Positions 18,557-26,655 of a stretch of DNA of 64,000 nt are shown here, one piece after another (the first letter of the stretch is position 1; each line of letters begins with the position of its first letter). A program made the translations under genes and the position numbers. Source of the DNA: Adhaeribacter soli (GTDB taxonomy: Bacteria > Bacteroidota > Bacteroidia > Cytophagales > Hymenobacteraceae); NCBI RefSeq assembly GCF_008727925.1, contig NZ_VTWT01000004.1:62001-126000 (forward strand), given 5' to 3'. The notes under the pieces are model-generated. The model was not told the origin of the DNA, did no database searches, and saw only the letters and a list, made by a program, of their open reading frames with translations.

Positions 18557-19438
18557 ATGCCTCATTTTGCCAAAACCCTGTTCATTATCAATCCGAAGTC
18601 CGGAAGGCAAAATAAGCTGAATATTCAGGACCTGATCCGGAAGCATTTGCCGGAAGACAGTTTTGATATAGTGGAAACGGAATTTGCCGGGCATGCCACC
18701 GAACTGGCGCGGCAGGGAGCGAAAGATGGTTTCCGGGTAGTGGCAGCGGTGGGCGGCGACGGTACGGTAAACGAAGTGGCCCGCGGGCTGCTGGGAACCA
18801 GAGCGGCGCTGGCCATTATTCCGAAAGGCTCCGGCAACGGCTTGGCGCGCCATCTGAACATTCCTTTAGAAGTACCGGCGGCGCTGGACCTTTTTCACAA
18901 CAGTACTTTTTCCCGCATCGACACTTGTACCATTAACGGGCACCCCTTTTTCTGCACGGCCGGTTTCGGGTTCGACGGGTACATCAGTTCTATTTTTGCC
19001 CGGAATGCCCGGCGCGGCTTACGGAGCTACGTGGAACTGATCCTGAAAGAATTTACGAAATTCAAACCCGGCAAAGCAACGGTACAACTAAACCACGAAA
19101 ACTTCGAAACCGACTGTTTTGTGCTGACTTTTGCCAATGCCTCGCAATACGGCAATAACGCTTACATCGCGCCCATGGCCGATATCCGGGACGGTTTGCT
19201 GGACGTTTGCCTGATCCGGGAGCTGTCGCTGCAGAAGGCAATGGCGGTTAGCTACGGCCTGTTAACTAAAAAAATTGCTACTTCCGGCCACGCCGAGTTC
19301 TTTAAAACCCAGGAAATTACCGCCCAAACCAAAGAGCAGATGCCTTTTCATGCCGATGGGGAATATGTGGGCGAAGCCTGCGAATTTCACGTACAAATAA
19401 AACCCTTAAGTTTAGAAGTTCTAATACCCGCAAGTTAA
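18557..19438 (+). CDS. Diacylglycerol/lipid kinase family protein (YegS/DagK-like)
   Basis: 293 residues, typical length. The DAGK catalytic domain begins at residue 7 ([11 protein letters not shown]) and has the ATP-binding motif [16 protein letters not shown] (about residues 62-77) and [12 protein letters not shown] (about 90). The C-terminal lobe carries the expected [10 protein letters not shown]-type closing strand. It likely phosphorylates a membrane lipid (diacylglycerol or sphingoid base, since many Bacteroidota make sphingolipids; this last point is inference) at the inner face of the membrane. The SUI1-like gene starts 2 bases after its stop, so the two are co-transcribed. A TAAATTCG at 18523 may be the -7 element. 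Confidence 0.88.
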   Translation: MPHFAKTLFIINPKSGRQNKLNIQDLIRKHLPEDSFDIVETEFAGHATELARQGAKDGFRVVAAVGGDGTVNEVARGLLGTRAALAIIPKGSGNGLARHLNIPLEVPAALDLFHNSTFSRIDTCTINGHPFFCTAGFGFDGYISSIFARNARRGLRSYVELILKEFTKFKPGKATVQLNHENFETDCFVLTFANASQYGNNAYIAPMADIRDGLLDVCLIRELSLQKAMAVSYGLLTKKIATSGHAEFFKTQEITAQTKEQMPFHADGEYVGEACEFHVQIKPLSLEVLIPAS

Positions 19439-19440
19439 GT

Positions 19441-19788
19441 ATGGCCAAGCAATCGCGCAAAGACCGGGAAGGCGTGGTGTATTCCACCAATTCCGATTTC
19501 AACTACGAATACAATTCGGACCAGGAGACCGAAACGCTACCGCCCCAGCAGCAAAACCTGAAAGTAATGCTCGATAAAAAAGCGCGCGCCGGCAAGCAGG
19601 TCACGCTCGTTACCGGTTTTGTGGGCAAGGAAGACGACCTGAAAGAGCTGGGCAAACTGCTGAAAAACAAGTGCGGGGTAGGAGGGACTATAAAAGACGG
19701 CGAGATCGTGATCCAGGGCGATTTCCGCGATAAGATCCTGCAGATTCTGCTCGAAAATAAGTACAAAGCAAAGAAGGCCGGCGGCTGA
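19441..19788 (+). CDS. SUI1/eIF1-like translation factor (YciH family)
   Basis: 115 residues. An acidic linker is followed by the SUI1 fold (about 40-112: [48 protein letters not shown]), the region that binds the small ribosomal subunit in eIF1. Bacterial YciH is thought to check start-codon selection; the physiological role here is inferred. Its start lies 2 bases after the lipid kinase stop, indicating an operon. Confidence 0.9.
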   Translation: MAKQSRKDREGVVYSTNSDFNYEYNSDQETETLPPQQQNLKVMLDKKARAGKQVTLVTGFVGKEDDLKELGKLLKNKCGVGGTIKDGEIVIQGDFRDKILQILLENKYKAKKAGG

Positions 19789-19863
19789 GGTTTTCTAGCT
19801 GAAAAGCTACCGTTTTTTCGGCTCCGCTTTGTTTAATGCAGCAAATTTCGGAGCTGGGCAGAT

Positions 19864-20349
19864 TTAACTTTTCTGGTCTGAACTTACGAGGGTGGTAGCG
19901 TTATGGCTTACCTTAAAGTTGCAGGAATTGGCAATAAAGCACATTTTATTTGCCTCTTCGTGAAGCGTCGCTGCTGTAGCCCTCATCGTTTCGTCCGCGA
20001 CCGTTACCACCGGATTTAAAACCACTTCCTTAAATTTGCCGCTGCCGTTTTCTGCTTCTTCCATAAGGCCGGTAGCCTTATCGGAGCAAGCCGTTACCAC
20101 CACCTTGTTCACCGCACACAGGTGCAGGTACCAAAGCATGTGGCAGGCGGAAAGCGCGGATACCAGCAGATCTTCCGGGTTGAACCGCGTGGCATCGCCT
20201 AAAAAAGCCGGATCGGAAGAACCGGGTATCTGCATGGCTTTTCCGTTGCCGGAAACAAGGTAATTACGTTTGTAAGTCCGGTAGCCCGAAGTTCCGGCCC
20301 CGGTGTTTCCCGTCCATTCCAGGTTTATCTCGTAAGCGTGCTCTTTCAT
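19864..20349 (-). CDS. OsmC family peroxiredoxin-like protein
   Basis: 161 residues. The OsmC fold carries two conserved Cys: one in VSALSACHMLWYLHLC (about residue 71) and one in ANKMCFIANSC (about residue 134). Members reduce organic hydroperoxides in the cytosol using this Cys pair. The N-terminal EINLEWTGNTGAGTSGYRTYKRNY is typical of the YhfA/OsmC-like subgroup annotated in Bacteroidota. It is oriented like the GNAT gene to its right (50-base gap), so the two may share a transcript. Confidence 0.88.
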   Translation of the reverse strand: MKEHAYEINLEWTGNTGAGTSGYRTYKRNYLVSGNGKAMQIPGSSDPAFLGDATRFNPEDLLVSALSACHMLWYLHLCAVNKVVVTACSDKATGLMEEAENGSGKFKEVVLNPVVTVADETMRATAATLHEEANKMCFIANSCNFKVSHNATTLVSSDQKS

Positions 20350-20398
20350 TTTTGGCTGAAATTATCTGAGAGATCCGAATAAAGTGGAGGATAAGATT

Positions 20399-20854
20399 TC
20401 AGGCTATGGTGCTATCCGGCAGGTTCAGGTGCATCTGGTACAGGTCGAAGCCTTCGGCCCAGAAATCTTTTTCGGTGCGTTCCAGGCGGAAGCCCATTTT
20501 TTCATAAAACCGGTACGTAAGCTGGGTGGTTCTTACCACGATCTGGTTAATTGCGGAATTGCTTTTTATTACGTTTATCCGGAATCGGGTGAGTTCCTTA
20601 CCAATACCTTTTCCCTGATAATCGGGATCGATGATGTCCCAGGAAAGCCGCGCCAGTTTTTCTGCCGGAAAGTAGTTAATGCCGCCGGCACCCACCACCT
20701 TTCCATTCTCTTCTGCTACAAAGTAATCCTCCCGGTGCTTTTCAAGGTATGCTTCATAATCGTTTGCTTCAGAAGGGTGGAAGTATCGGGGCGTGTTTTG
20801 CTTCAGGATGGCTAGAAGGGCGGGTTTGTCTTCTGGGATGTAAGGTCTGATCAT
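20399..20854 (-). CDS. GNAT family N-acetyltransferase
   Basis: 151 residues from the ATG at 20854 (MIRPYIPEDK). A longer frame to 20938 adds only a low-complexity, probably untranslated stretch that runs towards a repeat element. The GNAT fold has the acetyl-CoA binding loop DPDYQGKGIGKELTRF (Q-x2-G-x-G) and the closing strand YEKMGFRLERTEKDFW. The substrate cannot be told from the sequence. The attC-like element at 20891 lies directly upstream. Confidence 0.85.
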   Translation of the reverse strand: MIRPYIPEDKPALLAILKQNTPRYFHPSEANDYEAYLEKHREDYFVAEENGKVVGAGGINYFPAEKLARLSWDIIDPDYQGKGIGKELTRFRINVIKSNSAINQIVVRTTQLTYRFYEKMGFRLERTEKDFWAEGFDLYQMHLNLPDSTIA

Positions 20855-20890
20855 CTTGGGAGGGGCTGAATTTGGGCTGAGGCTTAAGGC

Positions 20891-20955
20891 TGGGCTAAAA
20901 AACGTGCGAGACCGTGGGGCGTGGCACGGCTCATGCACCTTGTTTGGTGCATGTT
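20891..20955 (-). repeat. attC-like element, site 1
   Basis: On the minus strand, right after the stop of the gene at 20960, lies a palindrome ATGCACC-AAACA-AGGTGCAT, then a GC-rich imperfect inverted stretch, then CACGTTTTTTAGC-CCAGCC. It shares ACAAGGTGCA, GCTACGC-like and GTTnnnAGC blocks with 22412-22475, and CGTTTTTAGC.CAGCC with 21814-21866. The layout (cassette-sized ORF, then hyphenated palindrome) resembles integron attC sites, but the core motifs are not canonical. Confidence 0.4.
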
Positions 20956-20959
20956 ATTC

Positions 20960-21670
20960 TTATTTTTCCGGCTTATATTTTTTATAGATTTGATCAAACT
21001 CACCTATCTTCAAAATTGGATTGTAACCTAATTCCAGCAGTATTTTAACTAAAATTTCGTGAATTTCAACTGTTCCATACATAGACCTGGATTCATTATT
21101 TTCAATCTGTTTAAAATATTTTTCCTCTCTATTTTTAAGGATATTTAATACAATGTTGAATTCCTCTTCATTAATGGCGCTTAGTGGCTTTAGTTTTTTT
21201 ATTTTTTTTAAATCCGCTATTGTGAATGCTGAAAATGTAAAATAATCAGTAGTGTCTTTCCTTATTGATTCAACCAATAAGTTTCTTTTTACTTTATAAG
21301 AAGAACCATAATATTCATAACCAGTATCCTTTTTTAAAAAGTTAAGAATATTAAATAGACTATCCCGGCCAAAAACAAGAGCAAATCTGTGGTCATTTAT
21401 TACAATAAATTCGTCAACTTTCGTGGCTCGATTCCTTCTTTTGTTAATATTTTGTATTTCCGGTACGAAATCAAAAAGAACTAAAGCAACTTTGTTAAAG
21501 TGCTCCTTAGTTTCGAGTAGTTTATACATTTGTAAAGTATCGGAAGTTAATTGGCGAACTATTATCCAATCTGGAGAAGATGAATACAATCCTTCCTTTA
21601 AGTCACTTTTGAATGATTGACCGAATGATAGATATGAAGTAAAAACTAATAAAATACTTAAGATTTTCAT
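20960..21670 (-). CDS. Secreted protein of unknown function
   Basis: 236 residues with a signal peptide (MKILSILLVFTSYLSFG, cleavage before QS). The rest is rich in Lys, Glu and Ile/Leu, with helical segments (LKKIKKLKPLSAINEEEFNIVLNILKNREEKYFKQ); it is AT-rich compared with the housekeeping genes around it. No family recognised. It is the first of three small same-strand genes separated by related palindromic elements, suggesting a cassette-like acquisition. Confidence 0.7.
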   Translation of the reverse strand: MKILSILLVFTSYLSFGQSFKSDLKEGLYSSSPDWIIVRQLTSDTLQMYKLLETKEHFNKVALVLFDFVPEIQNINKRRNRATKVDEFIVINDHRFALVFGRDSLFNILNFLKKDTGYEYYGSSYKVKRNLLVESIRKDTTDYFTFSAFTIADLKKIKKLKPLSAINEEEFNIVLNILKNREEKYFKQIENNESRSMYGTVEIHEILVKILLELGYNPILKIGEFDQIYKKYKPEK

Positions 21671-21813
21671 TCAAAAAATGAGCTTATGTAGATTAAGATA
21701 CTATGGCTGAATAATTAAGTGATGAACCTGCTAAACAATGAGATTCAAGTTGTTTTAGTAGCGTATATTTCACGATAAACTCTACAAAAGCTATAATGAT
21801 TTGGTTTTTAATT

Positions 21814-21866
21814 ACGCCAAACGGCTGTGCTAAAAACGTTTTAATGATTTTTAGCTTATGTTGGCA
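21814..21866 (-). repeat. attC-like element, site 2
   Basis: On the minus strand, just after the stop of the gene at 21873: GCCAAC ... GCTAAAAA ... TTTTTAGC ... GTTTGGC, two nested stem arms with a short loop, as in the R and L arms of attC. The outer arms are close to, but not exact, integron consensus. Confidence 0.45.
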
Positions 21867-21872
21867 AAAGAT

Positions 21873-22400
21873 TTAATAAAGTTTAAATTCTTTTGGAAGC
21901 CTTTTATTTATAAAACTAAACAGATTACCTGCTTCCTTTGATGGACTAGTAATATATTGCATATCCCATTCAGTACAAGCCAATTCCTTTTTCTCATAAA
22001 TTATTGAAACAGATATGGAAGGTCCATCCATTGTGGTCATACCTTTATCCCTTACTTGAACTGATTTGTAAGATTCAGATAAATATGTGTATGAAAGTCT
22101 GTATAATGAATCTATTTCATCCTTATTAAATTTAATTTTAAAAGTATCAGGTTCTCCACTACGATGCCCTTTTAATATGTATAAGGTATTTACTTTAAAA
22201 CCTCTTCTTCTATGATCTAACAGATCTGGAGTAAATAACTTAGCTTGGAAAGATGGTCCCCATATTCCACCCCCAACATATATGTCTATCCCAAAATCCT
22301 TGGGGTGGACCATTACTGACTCTTTTTTAGATCTTTGGCAAAAACTAAAAATTGTTGATAAGACAAAAAGAAAAAGGATGCTTGAGAATTTTATTATCAT
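21873..22400 (-). CDS. Secreted protein of unknown function
   Basis: 175 residues. An N-terminal hydrophobic segment (MIIKFSSILFLFVLSTIFSFCQ) fits a signal peptide; the Cys near its end could be a poor lipobox. The body is mixed alpha/beta with no recognisable motif (DIYVGGGIWGPSFQAKLF; CTEWDMQYITSPSKEAGNLFSF). It is AT-rich. It sits between attC-like sites 2 and 3 in the same orientation as its neighbours, with no partner gene suggesting a role. Confidence 0.65.
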   Translation of the reverse strand: MIIKFSSILFLFVLSTIFSFCQRSKKESVMVHPKDFGIDIYVGGGIWGPSFQAKLFTPDLLDHRRRGFKVNTLYILKGHRSGEPDTFKIKFNKDEIDSLYRLSYTYLSESYKSVQVRDKGMTTMDGPSISVSIIYEKKELACTEWDMQYITSPSKEAGNLFSFINKRLPKEFKLY

Positions 22401-22411
22401 TTAAAAATATT

Positions 22412-22475
22412 GCTAACGGTTTGTGTAGCAGAAGCCCGCAGCGTAGCAAGGGTTAAAGCTGCACCTTGTTGTATG
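22412..22475 (-). repeat. attC-like element, site 3
   Basis: On the minus strand, just after the stop at 22485: ATACAACAAGGTGCAG, an inner GC-rich arm pair around GCTACGCTGCGGGC, then CTACACAAACCGTTAGC. The AACCGTTAGC end and the ACAAC start resemble the R' and R'' boxes of Bacteroidota attC sites. It is the best of the three sites. Confidence 0.5.
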
Positions 22476-22484
22476 GGTGTTTTT

Positions 22485-22942
22485 TTACATTCTTCTGTAT
22501 TCTGGATTAGTTCTCAGCCGCATCATTTCTGGGTTTTCTATTTCATTTTGTATGATTATCCAATTTGTATTGAAGCCAGCTGGAATCTCAACCTTCTCTC
22601 TTACAAACAAGATTAGAGAATCTTCCTTCACTTGATATAGAAATGGTTCTAGGCCATGAAACACTAACTGAACTGTTGAGTCAACTTCAACTTCTCTTTC
22701 TCCATTCAAGGTTATGATAGTAATTTGATGGTCATCAGTAACTCCCCAATTTTTAGATTTAATGTAGATTTTAGAGTTATCCTTTTCTGAAAAGAGTTAT
22801 CCTTTTCTGAAATTAATTCTACGTTAGTGATAGTTGGTTCGAATGAATCTTCTAAGTCACTCAAGGCTATGAAATATATAGCACATGCAATCAAAATGAT
22901 TATTAGTGTTGTTATTCCTAAAGCTTTAAGTACTGTTTTCAT
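22485..22942 (-). pseudogene. Small membrane-anchored protein gene broken by a 20-bp duplication
   Basis: The ATG at 22942 begins an N-terminal membrane anchor (VLKALGITTLIIILIACAIYFIAL) and continues to FEPTITNVELISEKDNS, after which the frame is lost. Removing one copy of the exact 20-bp tandem repeat at 22773-22812 restores one open frame: ELISEKDNSKIYIKSKNWG, then VTDDHQITIITLNGEREVE..., ending LRTNPEYRRM at 22485 (about 145 residues). The gene was therefore intact until a recent duplication shifted the frame. Function unknown; the soluble part is a beta-rich domain outside the membrane. Confidence 0.8.
22773..22812. repeat. Exact 20-bp tandem duplication causing a frameshift
   Basis: AGAGTTATCCTTTTCTGAAA occurs at 22773-22792 and again at 22793-22812 without a mismatch. 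Twenty is not a multiple of three, so it breaks the gene it lies in. Removing one copy joins the two half-frames exactly. Confidence 0.92.
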
Positions 22943-23025
22943 CTATAATTTAAATACCATACAACTACTGTATATACCGAATATTCGGCTTATCACCACT
23001 AGGTACGGAGGTTTATAACCTAACC

Positions 23026-23763
23026 TTACCCCAAAAACCGTTTTGCCTTCTCCAGATCCTCCGGCGTATCGATGCCCAGGTTTTCCAGTTCGGTAACGGC
23101 CGTGCGGATTTTAAACCCGTTTTCGAGCCATCGAAGTTGTTCCAGGCTTTCGCACTTTTCCAGCACGCCAACTGGTAATCGGGTAATTTGCTCTAGGATG
23201 TCGGTGCGGTAACCGTAAATGCCGATGTGTTTGTAGAAGGTATGGTGCAGCAGCCAGTCGGCAGGGGGGACGTTGCGCAAAAACGGGATGGTCTGGCGGC
23301 TGAAATACAGGGCTTGTCCGTGGTTGTCGGTAATGACTTTGGGCAGGTTGGAGTTATGCAGTTCTTCCGTGATGTGGATCTTTTTAATTAAAGTAGCCAG
23401 TTGCACGGTAGTATCCTGCAGCAGGTCGGCGAGCAGGTTTATTTGTTCAGGCTGAATGAACGGCTCGTCGCCCTGGATGTTGATGACGAACTGAAACTCC
23501 TCGTTGTTTTGCTGATAAGCTTCAAAACAGCGGTCGGTGCCGCTTTCGTGGGAGCCGGAGGTCATTACCGCGCTGCCGCCAAAGCTTTGCACGTGTTCCA
23601 GAATAAGCGCATCGTCGGTGGCAACCACTACTTTCTGCAGCCGGGCTTTACCAGCCTGTTCGTACACGCGCTGGATCATCGATTTCCCGCCGATGTCGGC
23701 CAGGGGTTTTCCCGGGAAACGGGTGGAAGCGTAGCGGGCCGGGATTATTCCTAAAATACTCAT
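23026..23763 (-). CDS. kdsB: 3-deoxy-manno-octulosonate cytidylyltransferase
   Basis: 245 residues from the ATG at 23763 (MSILGIIPARYASTRFPGKPL). The frame extends to 23835, but a consensus promoter overlaps that extension. Family motifs are visible: the CTP-binding IPARYASTRFPGKPL, MIQRVYEQA, HESGTDRC, INIQGDEPFI, and CESLEQLRWLENG near the C-terminus. It activates KDO to CMP-KDO for the lipid A-core of lipopolysaccharide, in the cytosol. It is transcribed divergently from the LysM gene at 24243. Confidence 0.95.
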   Translation of the reverse strand: MSILGIIPARYASTRFPGKPLADIGGKSMIQRVYEQAGKARLQKVVVATDDALILEHVQSFGGSAVMTSGSHESGTDRCFEAYQQNNEEFQFVINIQGDEPFIQPEQINLLADLLQDTTVQLATLIKKIHITEELHNSNLPKVITDNHGQALYFSRQTIPFLRNVPPADWLLHHTFYKHIGIYGYRTDILEQITRLPVGVLEKCESLEQLRWLENGFKIRTAVTELENLGIDTPEDLEKAKRFLG

Positions 23764-23783
23764 GTTATCGGTTTTCCTTTTCA

Positions 23784-23811
23784 CAAACATACCGATTTTC
23801 AGACAAAACAA
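23784..23811 (-). promoter_or_regulatory. Promoter of kdsB
   Basis: On the minus strand TTG (23811-23809), 17 bases, TATGTTTG (23791-23784), a good Bacteroidota promoter. It lies about 20 bases before the chosen ATG and so rules out the longer start at 23835. Confidence 0.65.
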
Positions 23812-24242
23812 CAGGCCGTAAGGTTGAGCTTTCACCTTTTAGGCTTTTTCCAATATCGTTTTATTACTTACCGGGAATTTGTTTTTTACCCGCTGAAGCA
23901 CAGCAAGAAATAAGTATCTTTACCTGTACCTGCTTCCGGCGATAAATGAACCAGTAACAGGTTGGGCAAGAGCGGCCTTTTTAATCTGTTCTGAAAATCC
24001 GGTAGGGAAGGGAAGTCGAGAAATCGCGAACAGATCCGGAAATTGGTTTACTTTTTTACTGAAAAACCTACCGTTTGGCAGGTAATTTGTTGGTCGGGCG
24101 GCAGAATTTGCAGCCAAAGATTTGCCAGGAAGCAAAAGCTGAAAGGTTTGGCACAGATACTTTTTTTATCTTTGCAGGTGAATTATTTTTTACTCAGAAA
24201 AAGCTGGATAAACCGCTTTTTCGCTTTCGTAATAGCGTTTTT

Positions 24243-25280
24243 ATGTTTCGAGTTATTCTTTGTTTGAGTTTAAGCTTATCTGTTGTTTCCCTTCCTGCCT
24301 TTTCCATTATGCCCGGGAACAAACTGGTGCAGAACGATCCGGAATACGGCACGCACAAAGTAGCTTCCGGCGAAACGCTTTATTCCTTGTCGCGCAAATA
24401 TGGGGTTAGCGTAGCCGAACTAACGAAGTTAAACCCTTCGCTTAAAAACGGCCTGAAAAAAGGGCAGCTCCTGAAAGTGCCGAATAAACCAAACGCTACG
24501 GCTTCCGAGGCTAAACCTGTTGCCCCGGTTGCGCCAGCGCCGGTTAAACCAACACCTGCTCTGGCGACAGCAGCTCCCAAAGCGGAACCAGAAACGCCCG
24601 TAAGCCGCACCTATACCGTAGATGCTGGCGGTAAAAAAATGCACAAGGTAGCGCCCAAGCAAACGTTATACGGCGTAGCCATCATGCACGGGGTAACCAT
24701 GGCCGAGATCCGGAAATGGAACAACCTGAAAGCCGATGCCCTGCAGCCCGGCCAGATGCTGATTGTTGGCGTAGACCAGAAAGCCCAGCATGCCCCGCAT
24801 TACGTGCCGGAAAAAGACGAAGAAACGGAAGTATCGAAAGCTACCGTTGCGGTAACCAAAACCGAAACCAAAGTTAAAACCGCCGAAGGCAAGATCAAGA
24901 CCGAAACCGTAAGCACCGTTAAGTCTGAAACTCCGAAAGAGGAAACAGCCCGCGAAGTGGCCGGCGAAAAAGACGATGACCGCTACGAAACCCGGACGGT
25001 GGAATCGGCCGGAAAGATTACCGAAACCGGCATGGCCGAAGTGATCACCACGCCGGGCGACAACAACAAGTTCCTTGCGCTGCACAAAACCGCCCCGATC
25101 GGTACCATTTTGCAAGTAAAAAACATCATGAACGGCCAGAACGTGTACGTGCGCGTGATCGGCAAACTGCCGGAAACCGGCGCCAACGACAAAGTGCTGG
25201 TGCGCATCTCGAAAAAAGCCTATCAGCGTTTAGCTGCTTTGGATAACCGCTTCCGGGTAGAAGTTTCGTATATGCCGTAA
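24243..25280 (+). CDS. Secreted LysM protein with C-terminal double-psi-barrel-like domain
   Basis: 345 residues from the ATG at 24243; earlier in-frame starts precede the likely -7 element TATCTTTG at 24167-24174, so I reject them. Signal peptide MFRVILCLSLSLSVVSLPAFS. Two LysM domains follow (about 35-85, THKVASGETLYSLSRKYGVSVAEL; about 130-180, MHKVAPKQTLYGVAIMHGVTMAEIRKWN), joined by a Pro/Ala/Lys linker. Then comes a Lys/Glu/Thr-rich stretch and a C-terminal RlpA-like double-psi beta-barrel (about 245-345: TETGMAEVITTPGDNNKFLALHKTAP; VRISKKAYQRLAAL). It probably binds peptidoglycan in the periplasm. The RlpA-type catalytic Asp is not obvious, so enzymatic activity is uncertain. Confidence 0.85.
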   Translation: MFRVILCLSLSLSVVSLPAFSIMPGNKLVQNDPEYGTHKVASGETLYSLSRKYGVSVAELTKLNPSLKNGLKKGQLLKVPNKPNATASEAKPVAPVAPAPVKPTPALATAAPKAEPETPVSRTYTVDAGGKKMHKVAPKQTLYGVAIMHGVTMAEIRKWNNLKADALQPGQMLIVGVDQKAQHAPHYVPEKDEETEVSKATVAVTKTETKVKTAEGKIKTETVSTVKSETPKEETAREVAGEKDDDRYETRTVESAGKITETGMAEVITTPGDNNKFLALHKTAPIGTILQVKNIMNGQNVYVRVIGKLPETGANDKVLVRISKKAYQRLAALDNRFRVEVSYMP

Positions 25281-25320
25281 TTAATTAGAAATTAGAAATT
25301 AAAAATTAGAAATGAATGAG

Positions 25321-25352
25321 AAAGCGTCTTGTGAAAAACGGGGCGCTTTTTT
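25321..25352 (+). terminator. Terminator of the LysM gene
   Basis: AAAGCG...CGCTTTTTTT (25321 and 25343 on) closes a hairpin followed by T residues. Upstream, 25282-25316 is a simple repeat of AATTAGAA units. Confidence 0.65.
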
Positions 25353-25396
25353 TATCCGCCTCAGCCTAAAATAGTATTCTTTTAACCGAAAAAAGT

Positions 25397-26176
25397 ATGC
25401 TCACACTCGCCCTGCAAAACATCAAAAACTTACTGGATGACCGATACCGGAAATACGACGATCCGGCCTTTATTCCCAACGATCCGATCTGCATTCCGCA
25501 CGGTTTCACTAAAAAGCAGGACATTGAAATAAGCGGTTTTTTTGCTTCCATTTTAGCTTGGGGCCAGCGTAAAACCATTATCAATAAATGCCGGGAACTG
25601 ATGCAGCGCTTTGGTAATGCCCCGCACGATTTCATCCTGCACCACAGCGACACCGACCTGCAAGGCTTGCTGGGTTTCAAGCACCGCACCTTCAACGATA
25701 CTGACCTGCTTTACCTGGTGCACTTTCTGCAGCAGCATTACCGCCAGTCCGAAACCCTGGAAACCGCCTTTACCGGTCCAAACCAGGAAATCAAAACCCA
25801 GCGCGAACGCCTCATGCACTTTTACCACACGGTTTTCAGTCTGCCCGAAGCCCCGCACCGCACGCGCAAGCATATTTCAACCCCGGCCCGGAATTCCGCC
25901 TGCAAACGCATAAACATGTACCTCCGCTGGATGGTCCGGAAAGATGAAGCCGGCGTGGATTTCGGCCTCTGGCAAACCATGCAGCCCGCCGATCTCATTT
26001 GCCCCTGCGATGTACACGTAGACCGCGTAGCCCGCAAACTCAACCTCATCACCCGCAAGCAAACCGACTGGCAAACCGCCGAAGAACTCACCGCCGCCTT
26101 ACGTTTATTTGATCCTAACGACCCGGTGAAGTACGATTTTGCATTGTTTGGTCTGGGGATTGAGGAGAAGTTCTAG
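25397..26176 (+). CDS. TIGR02757/DUF2400 family protein
   Basis: 259 residues, usual length. Recognised by family-specific blocks: DDRYRKYDDPAFIPNDPICIPH, KKQDIEISGFFASILAWGQRKTII, NSACKRINMYLRWMVRKDEAGVDFGLW, and DLICPCDVHVDRVARKL. This family is common in Bacteroidota and its biochemical role is not established; the helical fold has been compared with HhH-type DNA repair proteins, but that is weak. It is monocistronic in appearance, after a terminator and before a repeat-rich gap. Confidence 0.85.
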   Translation: MLTLALQNIKNLLDDRYRKYDDPAFIPNDPICIPHGFTKKQDIEISGFFASILAWGQRKTIINKCRELMQRFGNAPHDFILHHSDTDLQGLLGFKHRTFNDTDLLYLVHFLQQHYRQSETLETAFTGPNQEIKTQRERLMHFYHTVFSLPEAPHRTRKHISTPARNSACKRINMYLRWMVRKDEAGVDFGLWQTMQPADLICPCDVHVDRVARKLNLITRKQTDWQTAEELTAALRLFDPNDPVKYDFALFGLGIEEKF

Positions 26177-26205
26177 GTGACCTTTGGGCTACTAAGGAAA
26201 CAAAC

Positions 26206-26281
26206 CACCCCCGGCCCCTCCTTGAAAAAAGGAGGGGAGCTTTACCTCACCCCAACCCTCTCCTAAAAACAGGAGAGGGGG
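26206..26281. repeat. Two tandem GC-rich palindromes
   Basis: CACCCCCGGCCCCTCCTTG.. at 26206-26240 and CACCCCAACCCTCTCCT.. at 26248-26281 each form CCTCC/GGAGG-type hairpins and belong to the same family as 17121-17223. Here they lie in the same orientation instead of inverted. They sit between a CDS stop and the structured RNA-like element at 26357. Confidence 0.75.
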
Positions 26282-26356
26282 CTTATCCCGTTAGCTAAAG
26301 CAGCCGGCAATGATATTCGGCTGAATCAGAATTTTCAGAATTTCCCTTTTTAGAAC

Positions 26357-26572
26357 TTTCACGCATATCGCTAGCGCAGCGCCCCTGAAAACCACGATAA
26401 CTTAAAACTAAATTAATAAACTGCCAGCTACGAAGGGAAACTGACACCAGTTTCTGTGAGAGCGGCCTCCAAGCTTACTGGTGCCGAGGAACGAGGCAGC
26501 CCGGTAGGGCAGGTAAGGTTGCAGCCGCGAACGCAGAAACGAAGCCACCCGGCTTGAGGGAGAAAGCTCAAT
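26357..26572 (+). ncRNA. Structured RNA-like element, HEARO/IscB omegaRNA-like, copy 1
   Basis: About 216 bases, nearly identical to 45628-45846. Conserved blocks are TTTCACGCATATCGC at the start and a long core from ACCAGTTTCTGTGAGAG to GGCTTGAGGGAGAAAGC. Visible pairings: CACCAGT (26445) with ACTGGTG (26477); GTTTCTG (26450) with CAGAAAC (26534); GCGGC (26462) with GCCGC (26524); GCCC-GGTA-GGGC; AAGCC-ACCC-GGCTT. The crossing stems imply a pseudoknotted RNA. The core (GAGAGCGGCCTCC, GGCAGCC, GCGAACGCAGAAACGAAGCC) looks to me like HEARO/omegaRNA, the guide RNA scaffold of IscB nucleases; this is from memory and needs a covariance-model search. No IscB-like ORF is near. The element ends TCAA, as IS605-type right ends do. 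Confidence 0.5.
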
Positions 26573-26655
26573 GGGAGGTGATAAGCTATTTAGTTAAGAG
26601 TGGAAGCTTGATTGATGAATTGGGCGTTTCAGCAAAGAAACCTTATGAAAAAAAG

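Noticed and set aside
20036-20263. 75-codon frame on the plus strand within osmC
   Set aside because: Antisense shadow of the OsmC gene.
24075-24242. Longer N-terminal start for the LysM protein
   Set aside because: It contains the likely -7 promoter element and precedes the signal peptide, which would be buried.
25282-25316. Simple repeat of AATTAGAA units after the LysM gene
   Set aside because: Low-complexity slippage-type sequence with no evidence of function.
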